This document shows, piece by piece, positions 1 to 11,285 of a DNA stretch of 64,000 nucleotides. Source of the stretch: Chara braunii (taxonomy: Eukaryota; Streptophyta; Charophyceae; Charales; Characeae); the NCBI GenBank assembly GCA_003427395.1, contig BFEA01000282.1, forward strand, positions 370,954 to 434,953. The letters are read 5' to 3'. The position numbers and the translations under genes were made by a program. The notes below the pieces were generated by a model. That model searched no databases. It was given only the letters and a program-made list of their open reading frames with translations, and was not told where the DNA came from. The stretch's first letter is position 1; the number at the start of each line of letters is the position of its first letter.

Positions 1-176
1 ACTCTAAGCCGTGTCGCCGCTGGCAGGAGGGATAACCCCGACAAAGTGTGACTGCCTCTGAATACACCTTTATTTCTATACCTATCAAAATCCTGCGTGA
101 CAGCCTGCCAGTCCACCAACCTACTGAGCTCGGTCCGGGGCAGAGCATCTAACCAGACCCTTAAAGCACTGGGGGC

Positions 177-1473
177 GCGACACCGCTGACTGGGGTTTCC
201 CCATATACAGCTCCAGCATCGGTCCAGACCGTTTCCCCGGGTATGTTGTTAGCAGGACGGTTCTCAGCAGGTCCAAGTTTGCAGGTTCCTGTACAGACAG
301 TGTTCACCCATCCTCCGTCGCAGGTTGCCGTAAGCGGGCAGCCTGCTGTCTCCCAGCCTGCATAGCCGCAGGGTACACAGCCGCAGCAGTCAGTGCAGCA
401 GCCTGCACCACAGGGTCCATAGCCCGGAGTGATGCAGGGACCGGGACAAAGTGGGTACCAAAGACGACCATCTCCGCTCCGAAACCCTTTACAGGGGATA
501 AGAGAGGCGAAGACCTCGACACTTGGTTGAGGGCAGTGGCGGTCTATGTCAAGTGCAAACTTTTCTTGCCGCACGAGGAATAGCGTGTGGCTGCCACCTA
601 TTTAGAGGGGAGTGCAACACGATGGTTGAGTGGTTTAGTGCAGCTACAGGGGTACGGTCATGACTTTCGCGCTTGGGCGGTCACCCAAAAATTGGATGAC
701 TTCCTCAAGTTGGTGGAAGACAGGTGGCATGATCCGCAGGAGACCCAAAAGGCTACTGACGCAATCGTGACACTGCACACGAGGCAGTAAGGCAAGCCAC
801 TGACGCTGTAGAGCGTCTGATCTGTGTCCCTGGGGTGCGCTATGACCCCCAAGTCCTACTCACCTTCTACCTGAGATTATTTCCCATGCCTCTCAGGAAT
901 CAGTTGGCAGGTGAGGCCAACATCAACATGCACAACTTCCCATCATTCAGCAAGAAGGCCCTAGACCTGGAAGCAAAGATAGAGCATGGTCAAACACCCA
1001 CGACGGATGGTAGGAACAAGTCACTGCCTCCCAACTGGAAGGCGAAGGGTCGCATTATGTTCGTCGACAACGATGGTTCAACCATCGAGTTGGACGACGA
1101 GTTCCAGGCGGGAGTAGGTTCAGAGTCTGGCAGCGTAGAGGCTTCAGGGGGTGGAGTAGTCGCTGCCGTAGCACAGCAAGGTAAGGCGACCAGTAGACGC
1201 CGTGGAGGTTCCCGGTCTAGGAGTCAAGTTGACTCCAATGCTCCTCCATGGGAGAAAGCGGGTCTCGCTGAGGACGTGTGGAGAGACAGGCACACCAGGC
1301 AGGCCTGTATTCGTCGTGGCCAATATGGCCACAACCAATTCAAGTGCCACAATAAGAAGGTGACCGAAAAGATCCCGCCTACGATGGGGCAGGCGTTGGG
1401 ATCCTCCGCTCCCGTTGGTAGCAATGTGGCTAGCACTTCTGACACTGCTCCGGGAAACACGTCGGACCAGTAG
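177..1473 (+). pseudogene. gag of element A
   Basis: This is the retrotransposon capsid/nucleocapsid gene. A Gln/Pro-rich N-terminus is open at about 177-450 with in-frame TAGs, then the frame shifts near 455. The capsid region runs from about 455 through a TAG near 569 to the stop at 788-790, and continues at 835-1473. The zinc knuckle at 1306-1347 reads CIRRGQYGHNQFKC. The spacing fits CX2CX4HX4C, but the second cysteine is Arg, so zinc binding should be lost. An Arg/Ser-rich stretch precedes the knuckle. At least two stops and two frame changes make it non-functional. Confidence 0.8.
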
Positions 1474-1502
1474 GAATAGTAGCTGTTCCTGCTAGGGTCG
1501 AG

Positions 1503-2168
1503 GTGGTGGACACACCCTCACCATCTCGAGAGATGGCCCAAGCTACTGACTCCATCATCGTCCCACAAACCCGTTCAGACCCATTGACCCTCTGTTCGAT
1601 GAATGTGTTTGAGTCCTTAGAGGAGCTAGAGGAGGAGTGGTCGAGATCAGACCCGCTAGCTTCTTGGACGACATTGGTTAAAGCCCCTAAGGGTGAGATG
1701 TTCATCAGCGAGGTAGTCATTGGCGGCCGCAAGGCCGGGGCCTATTATGACACTTGCTCGACTAGGAACTTCATTAGTCGCTCGTGCGTTGAGAGGCTGC
1801 GCTTACAGGGGCAAGTGCAGCGCCTAAGTCGACCTGTGCCAACAAACAGCTCATGGTAGTCACCGACTACCTCTAGGATGTTGAGTGTTGTTTTCCTGTA
1901 CGCGGGAGGGGAATTGAGACATCGCGTCTCATTTCTAGTGAGCGATGATATACCTAAGGATATCTTGTTAGGTATGTACTACCTCTCCGTGGCACAACCC
2001 CAGTTTAACTGGGATCGAAAAGTGGTCAAACACACTTTGCCAGATGGAGGGACCGCCAGATTTCGTACGTTCAAAGCTAGTAGTCCGATCGAGTCCCAAG
2101 GGTGCATGTGTGCGGCCGCGTTCTATAAATATTATAAGCAAAAAATCCGGAGGAGGGTACGTATCTAA
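1503..2168 (+). pseudogene. retroviral-type aspartic protease of element A
   Basis: This is the polyprotein-processing protease between gag and RT. The active-site region at about 1746-1790 reads YYDTCSTRNFIS, where the family has D-[ST]-G-[AS]; Gly is replaced by Cys at 1755-1757. The frame breaks at 1857. The C-terminal flap and ILLGM motif continue in another frame at 1878-2168. The active-site change and the frameshift argue that it is dead. Confidence 0.75.
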
Positions 2169-2194
2169 TATATGTCTCTGCAGCAGGCGAGCCG

Positions 2195-3144
2195 GTGAAA
2201 ATGTCGTCGGAGATAGAGGGAGTAGTTGCCAAGTACCCTGATCTATTTGAAGAGCCTACAGGGGTTGTTGAGAGGGAGGTCGTCCACGCGATAGAGATTA
2301 TCCCTGGGTCTAGCATTCCAAAGGGTAGGATCTATCAGATGATTGGCAAACTTGATGAGCTTCGCCGGCAACTCAAGGAACTCGTAGAAAAGGGTTGGAT
2401 CCGACCGAGTGTTTCTCCTATGGATCACCAGTCCTATTCGTACCGAAGAAGGAAGGAACACTTAGGATGTGCATTGCCTATAGGGGCCTCAATGCCATCA
2501 CTGTCAAGAACGGAGAGCCCCTACCGCGCATCAATGACTTGCTGGATAGAGTGCAAGGGTGTCAGTACTTCAGTAAGATAGATCTGAAATTCGGGTACCA
2601 TCAGATTGCAATCCGGTCCGAGGATCAACATAAAACCGCATTTCAGACCCGGTACGGTTTGTACGAGTTTGTGGTGATGCCTTTCGTCCTTTGCAATGCT
2701 CCTCGCACCTTTCAGCACGCTATGAATCAAATATTTCATGACTACTTGGACAAGTTTCTCATCGTGTACCTCGATGACATACTTATTTTTAGTAAGACTG
2801 TTGAGGAGCACGTTGGCCACTTGGACAAAGTCCTTGGCCTTCTTGGACAACACAAGTTCAAGATCAACGGTGAGAAGTGCGAGTTTGGCCGCACCCGTGT
2901 CTTGTACTTGGTTCATGAGATTTCGACGGAGGGATTGAAGCCCGATGACGAGAAGGTGGCCAGCATTCGTGACTGGCCGCGTCCTCAGTCTGTGACTGAG
3001 ATGAGGTCCTTCTTAGGGATGACAGTCTACTACCGCAATTTTGTTCAGAATTACAGCATAGCGGCCGCCCCTTTGACGGACCTGACTCGCCTTGACACCC
3101 CATGGAATGGACAGTCAGGTGTGAGGCTGCTTTTAGACAACTAA
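2195..3144 (+). pseudogene. reverse transcriptase of element A
   Basis: The RT N-terminal connector is open at 2195-2400, and after a frame change the RT runs 2395-3144. Visible family motifs are VLFVPKKEG, the LPRINDLLD and FSKIDLK palm start, and YLDD at 2767-2778 with both catalytic Asp present. Family residues are changed nearby: DYRGLN reads AYRGLN, and MPFGL reads MPFVL. A further frame change near 3100 leads into RNase H. It is similar to, but clearly distinct from, the RTs of elements C and F. Confidence 0.85.
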
Positions 3145-3560
3145 AGTATGCGTTGACACACCATGAGGTCTTGCAACTTCCTGATCCTGACAAACCTTTC
3201 GTAGTAACTACGGATGCTAGCCAATATGGCATAGGCGCCGTACTTGCGCAGCAGGAGGGGAAGAAGTTGAGGCAGATAGAGTACATGTCCAAAAAGATGC
3301 CCTCTCAGAAGTTGGCTAAGTCCACCTATGAGAAGGAACTCTATGGGATCTACAAAGCGCTCACTCATTGAAGACGCTATCTCCTTGGGAGGTTCTTCTA
3401 CCCTAGGACTGATCACCAGACCCTGAAGTGAATGAGAACCCAGCCTGTGCTCTTCGACGCTCTGAAGCGTTGGATTGAAGTCATAGAGAAGTATGACTTC
3501 GAGCCCCNGTACATCAAGGGCGAGTACAACAAGGTTGCTGATGCGCTGTCACGTAGACCA
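3102..3560 (+). pseudogene. RNase H of element A
   Basis: This is the Ty3-type RNase H that degrades the RNA strand of the replication hybrid. TTDAS (first Asp) and YEKELYGI (Glu) are readable, as are TDHQTLK and VADALSRR near the end. TGA stops at 3369-3371 and 3429-3431 sit where Trp would be expected (TGG to TGA), and one ambiguous base lies at 3508. The catalytic residues are still visible, but the reading frame is interrupted twice. Confidence 0.8.
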
Positions 3561-4570
3561 CATTTCTCTGGTGCGCTGATCACTGAGTTTGGGCTTATGG
3601 ACGGTGTTACTCACTCTATGGTGGAAGCCTATCGCGAGAACCGGTTCATTTGCAGACTCGAGGCGAAGGACAAAGCCACTTCTGCCGAGTTTGAGTTGGT
3701 CAACGGACTGCTGTTCCTTGAGAAGGCAGGGAATAAAAGTCTGTGTGTGCCAGATAGGGAGTCTTTGCGTAGTTTATTTTTAGGCGAGTGTCATGATGCC
3801 ACGAGACATTTTGGTTTCAAGAAGACTGCAGCCAATCTGCTGCAGCGGTTCTCGTGGCCCACGATGATGAGAGATGCCAAGCTGTACGTGGAGACTTATC
3901 AGGTCTGTCAGAAAGACAAGCCTCGTACACAAGCCCCTCTTGGGCTCCTCAAGCCCCTTCCGATTCCGGAAATCCTGGTGAGAGCTTATCCATGAATTTC
4001 ATGGACACACTCATCACCAGCAAGAGTAGAATGCAACACATCTTTGTCATTGTGGATAGGTTTAGTAAGAATGCTAGATTAGGTGTAATGCCGGAAACAG
4101 CAAAGACTGAGTACCTCATTAAGTTGTTCAAAGAAAATTGGGTCAGAGATTCTGGACTGCCTAAGTCTATCATTAGTGACCGGGATGTGCAATTCACTAG
4201 TGAACTGTGGAAAGTTGCAGCTGCAGAACAAGGCACACAGTTGCAAATGACATCAGGCAATCACCCAGTAGCAAATGGGCAGGCAGAGCAATTGAACCGC
4301 GCTGTACAACACCTGCTGAGGCATTACATCAAGCCGAATCAGATAGACTGGGATGAGAAGCTCGCTCTCATCGCCAGCCTGTACAACAACGTTGTGCACA
4401 GCGCTACGAGAGTAGGCCCGAACAGCCTGCTACTGACTTTCAAGCCTAGACTGCCCTTGGACTTCCTACTACCTCAGAATCAGTCAACTGCTCCACCAGG
4501 GACCTTGGAGTTTGCTTATCGATATGAGCAACTGATGCAACGGGCAGTCGAACAGATGCACAAAGCATAG
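3561..4570 (+). pseudogene. integrase (zinc-binding and catalytic core) of element A
   Basis: An N-terminal HHCC-type domain is readable at about 3786-3920 (ECHDATRHFG, then YQVCQKD, with the first Cys of the CxxC pair replaced by Val). A frame change near 3960 leads to the DDE core at 3965-4570. The expected first catalytic Asp is Asn at 3994-3996 (MNFMD). The second is present in SDRDVQFTS and the Glu in NGQAEQLNR. The open frame ends at a TAG at 4568-4570. The changed HHCC and DDE residues and the frameshift imply loss of integration activity. Confidence 0.8.
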
Positions 4571-4576
4571 GCGGCG

Positions 4577-5112
4577 ATGATGGAGTCTGAGAACAAACAC
4601 CGCCGCCCATCTACATTCCAGGTAGGAGAAAGAGTCTGGGTTAAGTCCTCAGAACTGGGACAGGAGTACACGATTTCCCGTAAACTCATGCCACAATACT
4701 TTGGACCCTGGGAGATTCTAGATGTTGTGGGGAATGAACCAGATGGGCGTCTTATGTTATTCGTATCCCTGGTCACTTACGCACTTACCCTGTTTTCCAT
4801 GCCTCAAAGCTTGCACCTTTCAAAGAAACAGATCAGTTTCCCTCTCGTCGTTCAATGCTGCCCCCAACCATGGATGGAGAGGTCGACATCGACGACATTG
4901 TTGATCACAGGGAGATGCCAGTTCCAAGACCAACAGGCAGAGGACGTCCTCCGAAACCGAAGCTGCAGTATCGAGTTCGGTTCAGATAACACACTGATCC
5001 GAAGGAGGATAGATGGTTCACAAGAGAGGAACTGATGCAGACCGCTCCACAGGTAGTCGCTCACTATGAGAAGTCTCTGCAGAAGGGAAAGCGCCAGATT
5101 ATCGAAGACTGA
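4577..5112 (+). pseudogene. integrase C-terminus with chromodomain-like tail, element A
   Basis: The SH3-like GERVWV and MPQYFGPWEILDVVG region is in frame at 4577-4745. The reading then shifts by one base and continues through HLRTYPVFHASKL to a tail ending YRVRFR, a TAA, and DPKEDRWFTREEL before a TGA at 5110-5112. The tail is arranged like the chromodomain-type extension of chromoviral integrases but is weakly conserved, so the chromodomain call is an inference. Confidence 0.65.
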
Positions 5113-5148
5113 ACTTCTCAGAGGACTAGCGAAGCATGGAGGAGGGAA

Positions 5149-5889
5149 TGCGAGGCACAAGGCCTCGATAAGCCCTACTCGGCCCCTATTTGCAACAAGC
5201 GTCGGCCGCCCTAAGTGAAGGCAGGCTCGACAGACCTCAAGAGGCCTATTTTGGACCACTACACAAGTGGGGAAATTCAGGCAGTTGCGCAGTGTCAGTC
5301 AGTTGGAAGCGCCCAGGCCCAGGCTGCCTTGCATTGCATGTAACTGAGGCAGGCCCTGGGCCGGATACACAAAGTGGACCGAACAAAGGCTGAGGGCAGT
5401 TGGGTCCTTGTAACCACCACAAGCCCTGGGCCTATTGACTTCGGAATGAGGCTCAGCCTCCCTGGGCCTACTGAAAGCTTCTGGACCGGGGCCCAATACC
5501 GCAGCACAACACGCAGCCGCAGGCCACTTCAATATAGGGAAGGGCCTGCCTACGCATTGGACATTCGGGCACTGGCTGCTTTGTGCGCAAGCGCTGCAGC
5601 GCTATCGTCTGCCAGGCTCACGCGCTCACCGCTGAGCGAGCTGCACTGCTGTATGTTTGATGGGGCGTATGGTGGTCCTTGGGTGCAAGTGACATCTGTG
5701 AGTTGGGGAACGAGGTTGTGAGTGATACGAGAGACATACCTGGTGCTTGAAGCGTGCGGCATTGGTCGAGATCTGCTCGTACTTCGGGGAGCTGTTGACG
5801 TCATCAGCGGCATTGTAGAGTAGGCTACATAGGATCTGCCATCTGTAGTCTGGGCGCCGAGCGCCAGATAGGATATCAACATTGGTTCT
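5149..5889. other. no gene seen; possible 3' LTR remnant of element A
   Basis: I see no credible coding sequence here. The stretch begins with TG right after a purine tract and could contain the 3' LTR of element A, but no second copy is in the window. The short open frames lack codon structure or recognisable motifs. Confidence 0.35.
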
Positions 5890-6113
5890 TGCATGGGTCC
5901 TTAAGATCATCTCACGCAAGTGTGTACATGTCACGCATCATCCTTGCACACAATGAACAAGAATCTCACACATTGGACAAAGGTAGATGAGAAGAGAACC
6001 GAGTTGCACAACTTATATTATCAAATATATGATTACAAGAGTTTCAATGCTCCCTGAGTCCAGCGCTTATCAGCACAATGTAAATCCCTCGTCAACTCAT
6101 CAACATGGCTTCA
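5890..6113 (-). repeat. left repeat (3' LTR or LTR part) of element B
   Basis: Starts TGCATGGGTCC and ends GGCTTCA. It is nearly identical to 8998-9222. Homology stops abruptly at both edges. Confidence 0.7.
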
Positions 6114-6239
6114 ACACCTCAGCGCTACTTTTGCAGATTGTACCCAAGTCATCAAGGTGATCACCACTCATCAGCGCCACCTCTGCAGGTCACATCCAAC
6201 TCAGGTAAGTATCTTTCAGCGCCAATTTTTTCCAAGGCT

Positions 6240-8051
6240 CTCCTTCGGGTAGACCTAGATGTGGTGGGTACGGTTTGTCCCACTTGTTATACCAAGTGCC
6301 CCTTCCTCTACCCCAGGCGGAATAAGAACCACGGCCACCTTGTGAGGGACCATTTCCCCTTCCTCCCACGTAGTGGCTTTCTTCACCACCACCCCTCTGG
6401 GTGCCGAATCCTCTTCCACCACGGCCACGAGCTCTTCCTCGGCCACGCCCTCTTCCTTGACGCCCTCCCCCGCGGGCTGCGGCGCCTCCTTCTTCAAAGG
6501 TTAGAAGGAGACTATCTTTCCCAGGTATAGACCCTGAGATAGTGCGATTTTGCCATTTCTTACCCGCTTGCAGATCTTTCCAGTGGGTCTTCTTTGCCGC
6601 GGGGATAGAGTTGTGTTCTTAGGGGATCGGGAAGTGCTCGCGCAAAACTATTCAAGATTTGAGCAGGCGTCAGTCCATGGTTGCAACAACTCGTCCATAG
6701 TTGCCTTCAAGGCATAAGTGCTCTTCCACTTTCTGTCAGGGAGGTTGAGGATCAACATTTCTGTGCGTCGTGCCAGGTTCTTATCCTCAAATCTAGCTCT
6801 AATTGCTTTAAGAAAATCTTCAATTCGCGATTGTTGCGAAAATTCTACCATCGAGCTGCATCCCGCCTCTTTTTGCAGCGAGATGGCGAAGCTCATGGTG
6901 TCGCCTCCCATGCATGAAGTTGCCATTAGTACCCTGTCCCAGTATGGAATTCGTTGTCCATATACATATGTCTCTATCGCTGCCGCCCAATGCAAAACAC
7001 TCTCTTCCTTCTTCCCATTATAGGTCCATGGCAGTTTAAGTTTAATTTTACTAACCTGCCCTGCCTCCTATGGAGGTTTCTCCTTTGAATCCCCACTTCT
7101 TTTCCCCTTCTTGTCATCATCGCCATCGTCATCGCCATCTCCTCCTCCGCCTCCAGCTCCCTTCACAATCTTTTCTATTACTTCGGGAGTGAAAGTTTTG
7201 GTGACATGTTCATCTAAGGCCCTGATGTACGTTTGGACATGCTGGTCAACATCTTTGGCTGACTTTTCTAGGAAGTTGTTCCAAACATTTTCGAATTCAA
7301 CCCGATGTGTTTCCACTCTTTGTATGGTCTGACGCATTAAAGCCATGTCCTGCCTTGTGTTGAGGACAGTCTCTCTGAGGAGAGCAAGTTGTTCTTCGGT
7401 GGCAGAGGGTTTATCCTTTTGAGCTTCTAAAGCCTTCTGCAGTTTTTCCCCTTCTACCTGCAACCTTTTTTTCTCTTCCACTTCTTGCCTCCTGGCTGCT
7501 AGCATTCTATTGTTCAACTCAGCCCTCTTTTCCTCCATTAGCAGATTTCGTTCGACTGGGTCTGTCATAGTGGCCAACTTTGCGATGAACGTATTTTTTT
7601 CTTCTTTAGTTTCCCTAGCGGCTCGCTGGAGTAACAGTACTGACCAGCCCAATCCAGTGGTTCAACTGGGAGTCTGGCCGCTGCAGTATTGCTACTCTCA
7701 GGTAGGTCCAGGCGACGACGTCTTTCCAAAACTTCTCCTTCTTCTTGCTCTTCTTGTTCTTGTTCTTCTATACTCTTCAGTTCCTCCTCTAAATCTCTCC
7801 ATTTTCTCTTTCAATTTCCTCTTTGCTTCTTCTTCTTTCTGTTTTTTCTTAGCTTCCTTTTCTTTTTTCCTTTCGGCCAGCCTGCGGTCTACTTCTGCCT
7901 GTTCCGCAGGTGTGGGGCCAGGCTTCACTGTCCCAGACCGCATCAACATGCGGGACGTACATACACGTTCGAACCCCAATGGGAACATTAACCGGAACAG
8001 CGGCCCCAACAGGCCCTGGATGGGATAGTCATCCATGATGACGACCGGCAC
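6240..8051 (-). pseudogene. gag of element B with coiled-coil N-terminus and RGG-type tail
   Basis: Read on the - strand from 8051: an N-terminal piece rich in Glu/Lys/Arg (8051-7698), a charged coiled-coil region (7652-7068), a capsid-like domain from about 7040 to 6648 (motif FLKAIRARFEDK, akin to FLKALRERFAD in element C), then a Gly/Arg-rich tail at about 6500-6300 with many RG/RGG repeats. No CCHC zinc knuckle is visible; the RG tail may take over nucleic-acid binding. At least three frame changes separate the pieces. The protein would form particles in trans with another element's pol, if the family follows known gag-only elements. Confidence 0.65.
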
Positions 8052-8981
8052 AGGGGGTCCTCCGCCGGATCACCACAGTACCATCCCACTCCGGACTCAG
8101 TCTTGCTTTGTGGTGAATAGAGTACTACACTTTTTTTTTTTTGTTGGCTGTAGAAGGTGCTGCGTATAATAAACACTCAATCAATCTGAAATCAACACTT
8201 GTGCGATGTATATATCTCTTTTTTTTCTTTTAACGCTGTCTGGCTCCCTGGATCAAACTCCTGCAATGTGTTGCTTGTATTTATACTCCCCCCTAGATGT
8301 TGGGTTTATACTAACTGGCTGGCAGTCTGATGCACGTATGGAGTAAAGCGCAGAAAGGTCAGATACGGATGGTTCACTTAATCAACCCGGCAGAAATATT
8401 TTACTCCATTTTCTTTCTTTCGGGCGTAACTGACCCTGTAGATACTCATCATCATTCTTGCACTGCCTGGTACTTGCACTCTGACGTGGCATATAGCCAC
8501 TTCCCACATCGATTCTTGGTCCTTGATGACGATACCCAGCCTGCCTATCACGAGGGGTAGGAGAGAAATCTACTCCTATTCGCAGAACATTGGACCACCT
8601 ATTCTAACGTGACCAGGCCCTGACTTATTGCATTTGGACCATCCAGACCCTGACTTGCTAGGACGATCCAGATCCAGACTTCGACTCCAGACCAGACCAG
8701 CAGCAGTCACCTTCAGAGGGTCAGAGAGAGAGAAGGTAGGGGACACACACATACATGCAGGTTCAGGGAAAGGAGGTGCTTCTCTCTTCTTGAAGATATC
8801 GCCGATGATGCTCCACGACGCTCCGCACGCTCCAGGTAAGTGTACTTCGCCACTTCTTCTTCGGCCTGCCTCCCCCACTATCACAATACTTCTGCTCTTC
8901 CTCCCTCCCTCACTTATCTCCCATCACCACATCTTCTCGCCGGCCTTGATCATGCCAGCGCTATGAGTGCAGCGAGCATCT

Positions 8982-8993
8982 GCTCCGATACCA
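8982..8993 (-). promoter_or_regulatory. primer binding site of element B (iMet-like variant)
   Basis: On the - strand it reads TGGTATCGGAGC, one base different from the common iMet primer site TGGTATCAGAGC. It lies 4 bp before the TG start of the right repeat, the expected place. Confidence 0.7.
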
Positions 8994-8997
8994 AATT

Positions 8998-9222
8998 TGC
9001 ATGGGTCCTGAAGACCATCTCACGCAAGTGTGTANATGTCANGCNTCATCCTTGCACACAATGAACAAGANTCTCACACATTNGANAAAGGTAGATGAGA
9101 AGAGAACCGAGTTGCACAACTTATANTATCAAATATATGATTNCAAAGAGTTTCAATGCTCCCTGAGTCCAGCGCTTATCAGCACAATGTAAATCCCTCG
9201 TCAACTCATCAACATGGCTTCA
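8998..9222 (-). repeat. right repeat (5' LTR or LTR part) of element B
   Basis: Near-identical to 5890-6113, with scattered N calls at 9035-9143. A TATAAAGG box on the - strand at 9263-9270 suggests that the functional LTR may extend to the right, past the repeated part. Confidence 0.65.
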
Positions 9223-10086
9223 ATGCCAGTGGAGATCTGGCGAGGAATGAGGCTGGCTGCTGCCTTTATAGTGCTGGCCTTTCCTCGCTGGGTCTGCATT
9301 TGGCTGCTTCAGGCCTTCCTTTGTCCCAGACCCTGCATTGCATGTGTCCCAGTACAGTCCCAATGAAGTCAACTGCTGCTGAGGCCTCTCGGCCTGGATT
9401 TGGACCTTAGATGTCTGGATCTGGACTGTCTCCTCGACTTAGACCAGAACTGGGACTTCACCTATCGACTTACTTTCGGACAGGCACAACTTTAGACGGA
9501 CAGACACACTCACTGCCTGAACAGACACTCACATTGTGTGAATAGACACTCCCTTTCTGCACGAACAGACACACTGACTGCACGTACAGACACGACCTTA
9601 TCCGAACAGACGGGATATGTGCATCTCCTGGCGAACAGGTAAGTCCTTTAATAATGACCTTTGCTTTGGTTTAGGATGTGCCCGTTGATAGAGAACTGAA
9701 CCTTTGACCCGCTTTCACGTTCCTGGGTCCTGGCGAGATACCCCTTCACGATGCTTTACTTTTACAAGGCCTGTATCGGGTAAGGGCCCTTTTATTCTTC
9801 GTTGATGATGATGATGAGACTATTCCAGCATTGTCAATTATGAGCTTTTGGTGTGCTCTTGTTTGGTGAAACTCGTGATGCAATCGAGGTCACGACTATC
9901 TGGTCTAATGTGTATGATGCTGTTTGATTGCTAAAGTTTGCTATTGCTCATCTTCCTTGCAGAATAAAGTTAAACCACTAGTACCTCCCAGCCTGTTTTT
10001 GTCAACCCTGAATTTCACTGCGCACCGAAAGTTGCCTAGCCTGGGTCCCATTGTGTTTTCTTTTATGCTTCTCTTCGGAAATCGGG
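9223..10086. other. no gene seen
   Basis: Apart from the antisense TATAAAGG at 9263-9270, I see no conserved coding sequence. The 9480-9620 stretch repeats an ACAGACAC-like word several times, suggesting a degenerate short tandem repeat. Confidence 0.5.
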
Positions 10087-10087
10087 G

Positions 10088-10112
10088 AAAAAAAAAAAAA
10101 AAAAAAAAAAAA
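10088..10112 (+). repeat. A25 homopolymer
   Basis: Twenty-five consecutive A, possibly a retroposed poly(A) tail; no source element is recognised upstream. Confidence 0.8.
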
Positions 10113-10139
10113 TTGAAATTAAAAAATCAACTATGCTAG

Positions 10140-10590
10140 GGACGTGAAAGCAGCCGGATGCAGATTCTGCGGTACATGTGAGAGTATGCACCTTCAACGG
10201 GCGTTACAGCTCTGCTGAAATCACGGCAGCAGGAACAAACAAAAGAAAAAAAGCAAAAATTCAGCAACAACTCTTTGGACGTGAAAGCAGCTAGATACAG
10301 AATCTGGAGTACCTGTGACAGTATGCCCTCCCAACGACCATTGCAACCCTGCTGTAATCACAACAGCAGAAAAAAAAGAAAGAAAAAGAAAACAAAAAAG
10401 CAACAACACTTTGGACGTGAAAGCAGCTGGATACAGAATCTGGAGTATGAGTGAGAATGCCCGCCCGTTGCGAAGTGTCAGCTGCCCGTGGAATGCGCCT
10501 TGCCTCCCGTTGGCAGGGCACCAAACGCGGATCACCAAAAAAAGAAAGCAAAACACATACAAAAACTATATTTCTGGGTAGATGCGTTCC
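10140..10590. repeat. tandem repeat, period 136-137 bp, three copies
   Basis: Units start at 10140, 10277 and 10413 with GGACGTGAAAGCAGC and end in an A-rich stretch. The third copy degenerates after about 50 bp. Confidence 0.85.
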
Positions 10591-11177
10591 TTTGAATTCA
10601 CGGCCTTCCCCGACGTCCTTCCTTTCTTTCTTTTCTTCTCTTTTTCTTTTTTTTGGTTATGGGAAATACAACTGATGTCGAGCCTGTGGTAGTTCCGAAC
10701 TCTTCGGGAAAAATGGGAAAACGCCCACTTTTCCCTAATTTCCCAACACTGGTGGAGGTACTAGTGGTTTAAGCAAGATTTAAACATTTAAACAGAATTT
10801 TTATTAAATAATTTCACAAAATTTAATCGGGAGACGTTGGCATCATTACGAGGTCATGAAGTACGCAGAAGCTCAATGACAATAGGAAGATACACTTTTG
10901 CCGTAAAGATCCAAACTTTAATCGCAATAAAAGATGCATTTTGCAAAAAGTGAAAGTTCCGTAAAGTTGGAGTTTGAATGTGGCCGTGCTAGGCCCGATT
11001 TGCCGTAATTGGCGAGGTGCCTGGCTGGCACTTACTTCCCATATCCTGATAGGTCAGTAGATTAGGTTAGGCTAACCCGAATTAGCGCTAATTAGATTAA
11101 TCGTGATTAGCGATTTCCTAATTGTGCGCCGTATGGAGAAAGCCGCCAAACCTAGAATTAGAATTCAAACGACCTAT
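10591..11177. other. no gene seen
   Basis: A pyrimidine-rich run lies at 10618-10655, followed by AT-rich unique-looking sequence. No coding motif is recognised. Confidence 0.5.
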
Positions 11178-11217
11178 CGTGAGTCAGTCTAATGCTGGTC
11201 TGCTCCGATCAATCAAT

Positions 11218-11250
<33 letters not shown>

Positions 11251-11281
11251 GTGAGTCAGTCTAATGCTGGTCTGCTCCGAT
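11178..11281. repeat. TCAA microsatellite flanked by a 32-bp direct repeat
   Basis: The same 32 bases (starting CGTGAGTCAGTC) occur at 11178-11209 and 11250-11281, with about 40 bp of TCAA repeats between them. Confidence 0.9.
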
Positions 11282-11285
11282 ACCA
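11274..11285 (-). promoter_or_regulatory. possible primer binding site of a - strand LTR element
   Basis: The - strand reads TGGTATCGGAGC. Beyond it, after 3 bp, a possible LTR starts TGTTGCATACTCG at 11289. No gag-pol or second LTR was found, so this may be a solo remnant. Confidence 0.45.

Larger units (their letters stand above)
177..5148 (+). mobile_element. Ty3/gypsy retrotransposon A, decayed, 5' end outside window
   Basis: A gag-protease-RT-RNase H-integrase order is readable on the + strand in shifting frames, which is the Ty3/gypsy order. Stops and frameshifts break every gene. No 5' LTR or primer site is visible, so the 5' end lies before base 1. A purine-rich tract at 5138-5148, directly followed by TG, is a plausible polypurine tract and 3' LTR start, but no partner LTR is present to confirm it. 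Confidence 0.85.
5890..9222 (-). mobile_element. gag-only LTR retrotransposon B (TR-GAG-like)
   Basis: A 224/225-bp near-identical direct repeat, with TG...CA ends, bounds a 2.9 kb interior. On the right it sits 4 bp beyond an antisense primer site. The interior codes only for gag-type protein on the - strand, with no protease, RT or integrase remnants. This matches non-autonomous elements that keep gag and borrow pol. No 5-bp target duplication is visible (GTTCT on the left, ATGCC on the right), so the repeat may be only part of a longer LTR whose other part was lost on the left. Confidence 0.65.

Noticed and set aside
161-574. Cys-rich 137-codon - strand frame
   Set aside because: Antisense shadow of the Gln/Pro-rich gag start of element A.
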